DNA from: Modestobacter sp.
GTDB taxonomy: Bacteria > Actinomycetota > Actinomycetes > Mycobacteriales > Geodermatophilaceae
Length of the DNA stretch: 7,475 nucleotides
NCBI GenBank assembly: GCA_025966175.1
Contig: JAOPVN010000592.1
Span: 1 to 7,475, forward strand
Direction: 5' to 3'
Shown here: piece after piece, positions 6,309-7,475 of the stretch
How the letters are laid out: each line of letters begins with the position of its first letter
Numbering within the stretch: position 1 is the stretch's first letter
Position numbers and translations under genes: made by a program
Notes under the pieces: generated by a model
Database searches by the model: none
Told to the model about the DNA's origin: nothing
What the model saw: the letters and a program-made list of their open reading frames with translations, nothing else

Positions 6309-6932
6309 CATGAGCTCCGACAACGGCGCCATCCGGGCGGACACGACGTCCGGCAGGCCGCGCCGCCACTCCTCCCCGAGCTCCGTGCGGCGGCCGTCGC
6401 CGCGCAGCGCCGGGAGCCCGCGGGCCGCCTGGACCCCGAAGGCCACCCGCACCAGCTTCCCGGCGACCCCGCGGCGCCGGTGCTCGGCCGCCACGTAGAG
6501 CTGGTGCACCAGGCCGGTGCCCGGCCACCAGCGCAGTGCGGCCACCTGGCGGGTGCCGTCGACCCGGGCCCGTTGGGCCTGTTCGGCCCCCAGCACGTCC
6601 CCATCGGCGAACCGCGCGTCGGAGAAGGCGACCAGGGTGGTCGCGGCCGGCTGCCCCGCGGTGCGCGGCTCGGTGAGCTCGACGTACCAGAGCCGCGGCC
6701 CGGCCGACGTCGTCTCCACCCGGTGCACACGCCCGCCGCCGACGTCGGCCCGGACGGCGATCCGCCAGTCCGTCGGACGCCGTCCCCCGGGCAGGTCGAC
6801 GACGGTGTGCGGCGGGAAGTCCGCGGACAGGACGGCGACCAGCTCGTGCTGCCGCGGCCGGCCCGGCTCCCCCTCGAGGGGGAGCCGGGCCCACCACGGG
6901 TCGAGCAGCGTCTCAGCCGCGAGCGCGGGCAC
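6285..6932 (-). CDS. GNAT-like N-acetyltransferase
   Basis: A 215-residue protein whose C-terminal half carries a GNAT acetyl-CoA-binding motif: LVHQLYVAAEHRRRGVAGKL at residues 141-160, with the pyrophosphate-binding loop RRRGVAG. The preceding strand (QVAALRWWPGTG, 129-140) fits the usual GNAT beta4 position. The N-terminal half (about 1-120) is less typical and has no family I recognise. GNAT enzymes transfer an acetyl group from acetyl-CoA to an amine, but the substrate cannot be told from sequence. The start is GTG at 6932, with no good ribosome binding site upstream. It overlaps the end of the preceding gene by 20 bases, so translational coupling is likely. The gene ends within a hairpin shared with the convergent oxidoreductase gene. 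No transfer signs or frameshift were seen. The motif is clear, but the overall assignment is moderately sure. Confidence 0.75.
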   Translation of the reverse strand: MPALAAETLLDPWWARLPLEGEPGRPRQHELVAVLSADFPPHTVVDLPGGRRPTDWRIAVRADVGGGRVHRVETTSAGPRLWYVELTEPRTAGQPAATTLVAFSDARFADGDVLGAEQAQRARVDGTRQVAALRWWPGTGLVHQLYVAAEHRRRGVAGKLVRVAFGVQAARGLPALRGDGRRTELGEEWRRGLPDVVSARMAPLSELMPPMTPGE

Positions 6933-7475
6933 GGCGTCGCACGAGGTATCCGAACCCGGCGATCACGAGCATCAGGAAGGCGAACCCGAACCCGATCACC
7001 CTCATGTCCGGCAGGGACGAGGCGACGGTCTCCAGCTCCGGCTCGGCGGCCAGCGGCGCGACCGCCGAGCCGGTTGCGCTCGTCGTGGCCGCAGGGGGGA
7101 GCCGGCTCGGCGATGCCGGGGCCGGGCTGACCGTCCCGGCGGCAGCCGGGGCGCCGACTCCCGCCGCACCGGTTCGCACCGTGGTGCCGCGGCTGGTGGA
7201 GCCCACGGCACTGCTCGCGGCCGGCTCGGGAGCTGCGGTCGTCGGGGTCACCGGCGGCAGCACCGTGCCCGTCGAGGGAGTGGTCGGGTCGGCCGAGGGA
7301 GTGGTCGGCTCGGTCGAGGGCGTGGTCGGGTCGGCCGGGGTGGTGACGACGGTCGACACGGGGGTCAGACGCCGCGGGGCGAGCACGCCGCCGTGGTCCG
7401 TCGACGGGGCGCCGAGCTTCACCGCGATGGTCGGCTCGTCGGAGTCATGGCCCGCGACGACGCCCACCGGGCTGA
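6913..7475 (-). CDS. Ser/Thr/Pro-rich protein with C-terminal membrane anchor, 5'-truncated by window edge
   Basis: The frame is open to the right edge, so the start is probably outside; a GTG at 7467 is possible but has no visible support. Counting from it, residues 1-36 are a mixed segment (DEPTIAVKLGAP) and residues 37-150 are rich in Thr, Ser, Pro and Ala. Residues 45-65 hold three 7-residue repeats (DPTTPST, EPTTPSA, DPTTPST). Residues 157-176 form a single hydrophobic helix (VIGFGFAFLMLVIAGFGYLV), followed by the basic tail RRRARARG. That order predicts an extracellular stalk held by a C-terminal helix with a short cytoplasmic tail. There is no LPxTG- or LAxTG-like motif before the helix, so sortase attachment is not supported. 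No family is recognised; function unknown. Its stop (plus strand 6913-6915) overlaps the start of the acetyltransferase gene, suggesting co-transcription. Confidence 0.75.
   Translation of the reverse strand, partial: SPVGVVAGHDSDEPTIAVKLGAPSTDHGGVLAPRRLTPVSTVVTTPADPTTPSTEPTTPSADPTTPSTGTVLPPVTPTTAAPEPAASSAVGSTSRGTTVRTGAAGVGAPAAAGTVSPAPASPSRLPPAATTSATGSAVAPLAAEPELETVASSLPDMRVIGFGFAFLMLVIAGFGYLVRRRARARG
7274..7336 (-). repeat. Three tandem 21-bp repeats
   Basis: Units at 7274-7294, 7295-7315 and 7316-7336 differ at only one to three positions each. They encode, on the minus strand, the heptads DPTTPST, EPTTPSA and DPTTPST. The unit keeps the reading frame, so copy number can change without breaking the protein. 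Confidence 0.9.

Overview
The window is very GC-rich with almost every third codon position G or C. It carries a fused-type FbiC, a WhiB-family iron-sulfur regulator and a TANNNT-type promoter. Together these point to a filamentous or soil-type actinobacterium. The general look of the proteins suggests Geodermatophilaceae or a near relative, but that is only an impression and no database search was possible.

Layout: (1) 1-1163 (+) is the 3' half of fbiC, the CofH part of FO synthase for coenzyme F420; its 5' part lies outside the window. (2) 1168-1983 (-) meets it tail to tail and encodes a membrane-anchored Ser/Thr/Pro-rich protein of unknown function. (3) 1984-2223 is a divergent intergenic region. 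(4) 2224-2673 (+) is a small single-domain cupin. (5) 2717-4399 (+) is a DUF885-family putative metallopeptidase. (6) 4400-4797 is a gene-free stretch holding a terminator-like hairpin, a good sigma70-type promoter and a dyad at the expected start of transcription. (7) 4798-5151 (+) is whiB (WhiB/WhiB2/WhmD type). (8) 5249-6262 (+) is a zinc-free quinone-oxidoreductase-like MDR enzyme. (9) 6285-6932 (-) is a GNAT-like acetyltransferase. (10) 6913-7475 (-) is the 3' part of a Ser/Thr/Pro-rich protein with a C-terminal membrane anchor, overlapping the acetyltransferase gene by 20 bases.

The genes do not form one pathway. This looks like ordinary chromosomal backbone: F420 biosynthesis, a developmental or cell-division regulator, enzymes of general type, and two mucin-like surface proteins. 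No mobile element, CRISPR array, tRNA or rRNA was seen. The most informative non-coding signal is the whiB control region. It has TTGACC - 17 bp - TGTAAT, with a palindrome just downstream of the predicted start that resembles a BldD operator. I found no convincing novel multi-gene system; the least explained genes are the two Ser/Thr/Pro-rich membrane proteins.
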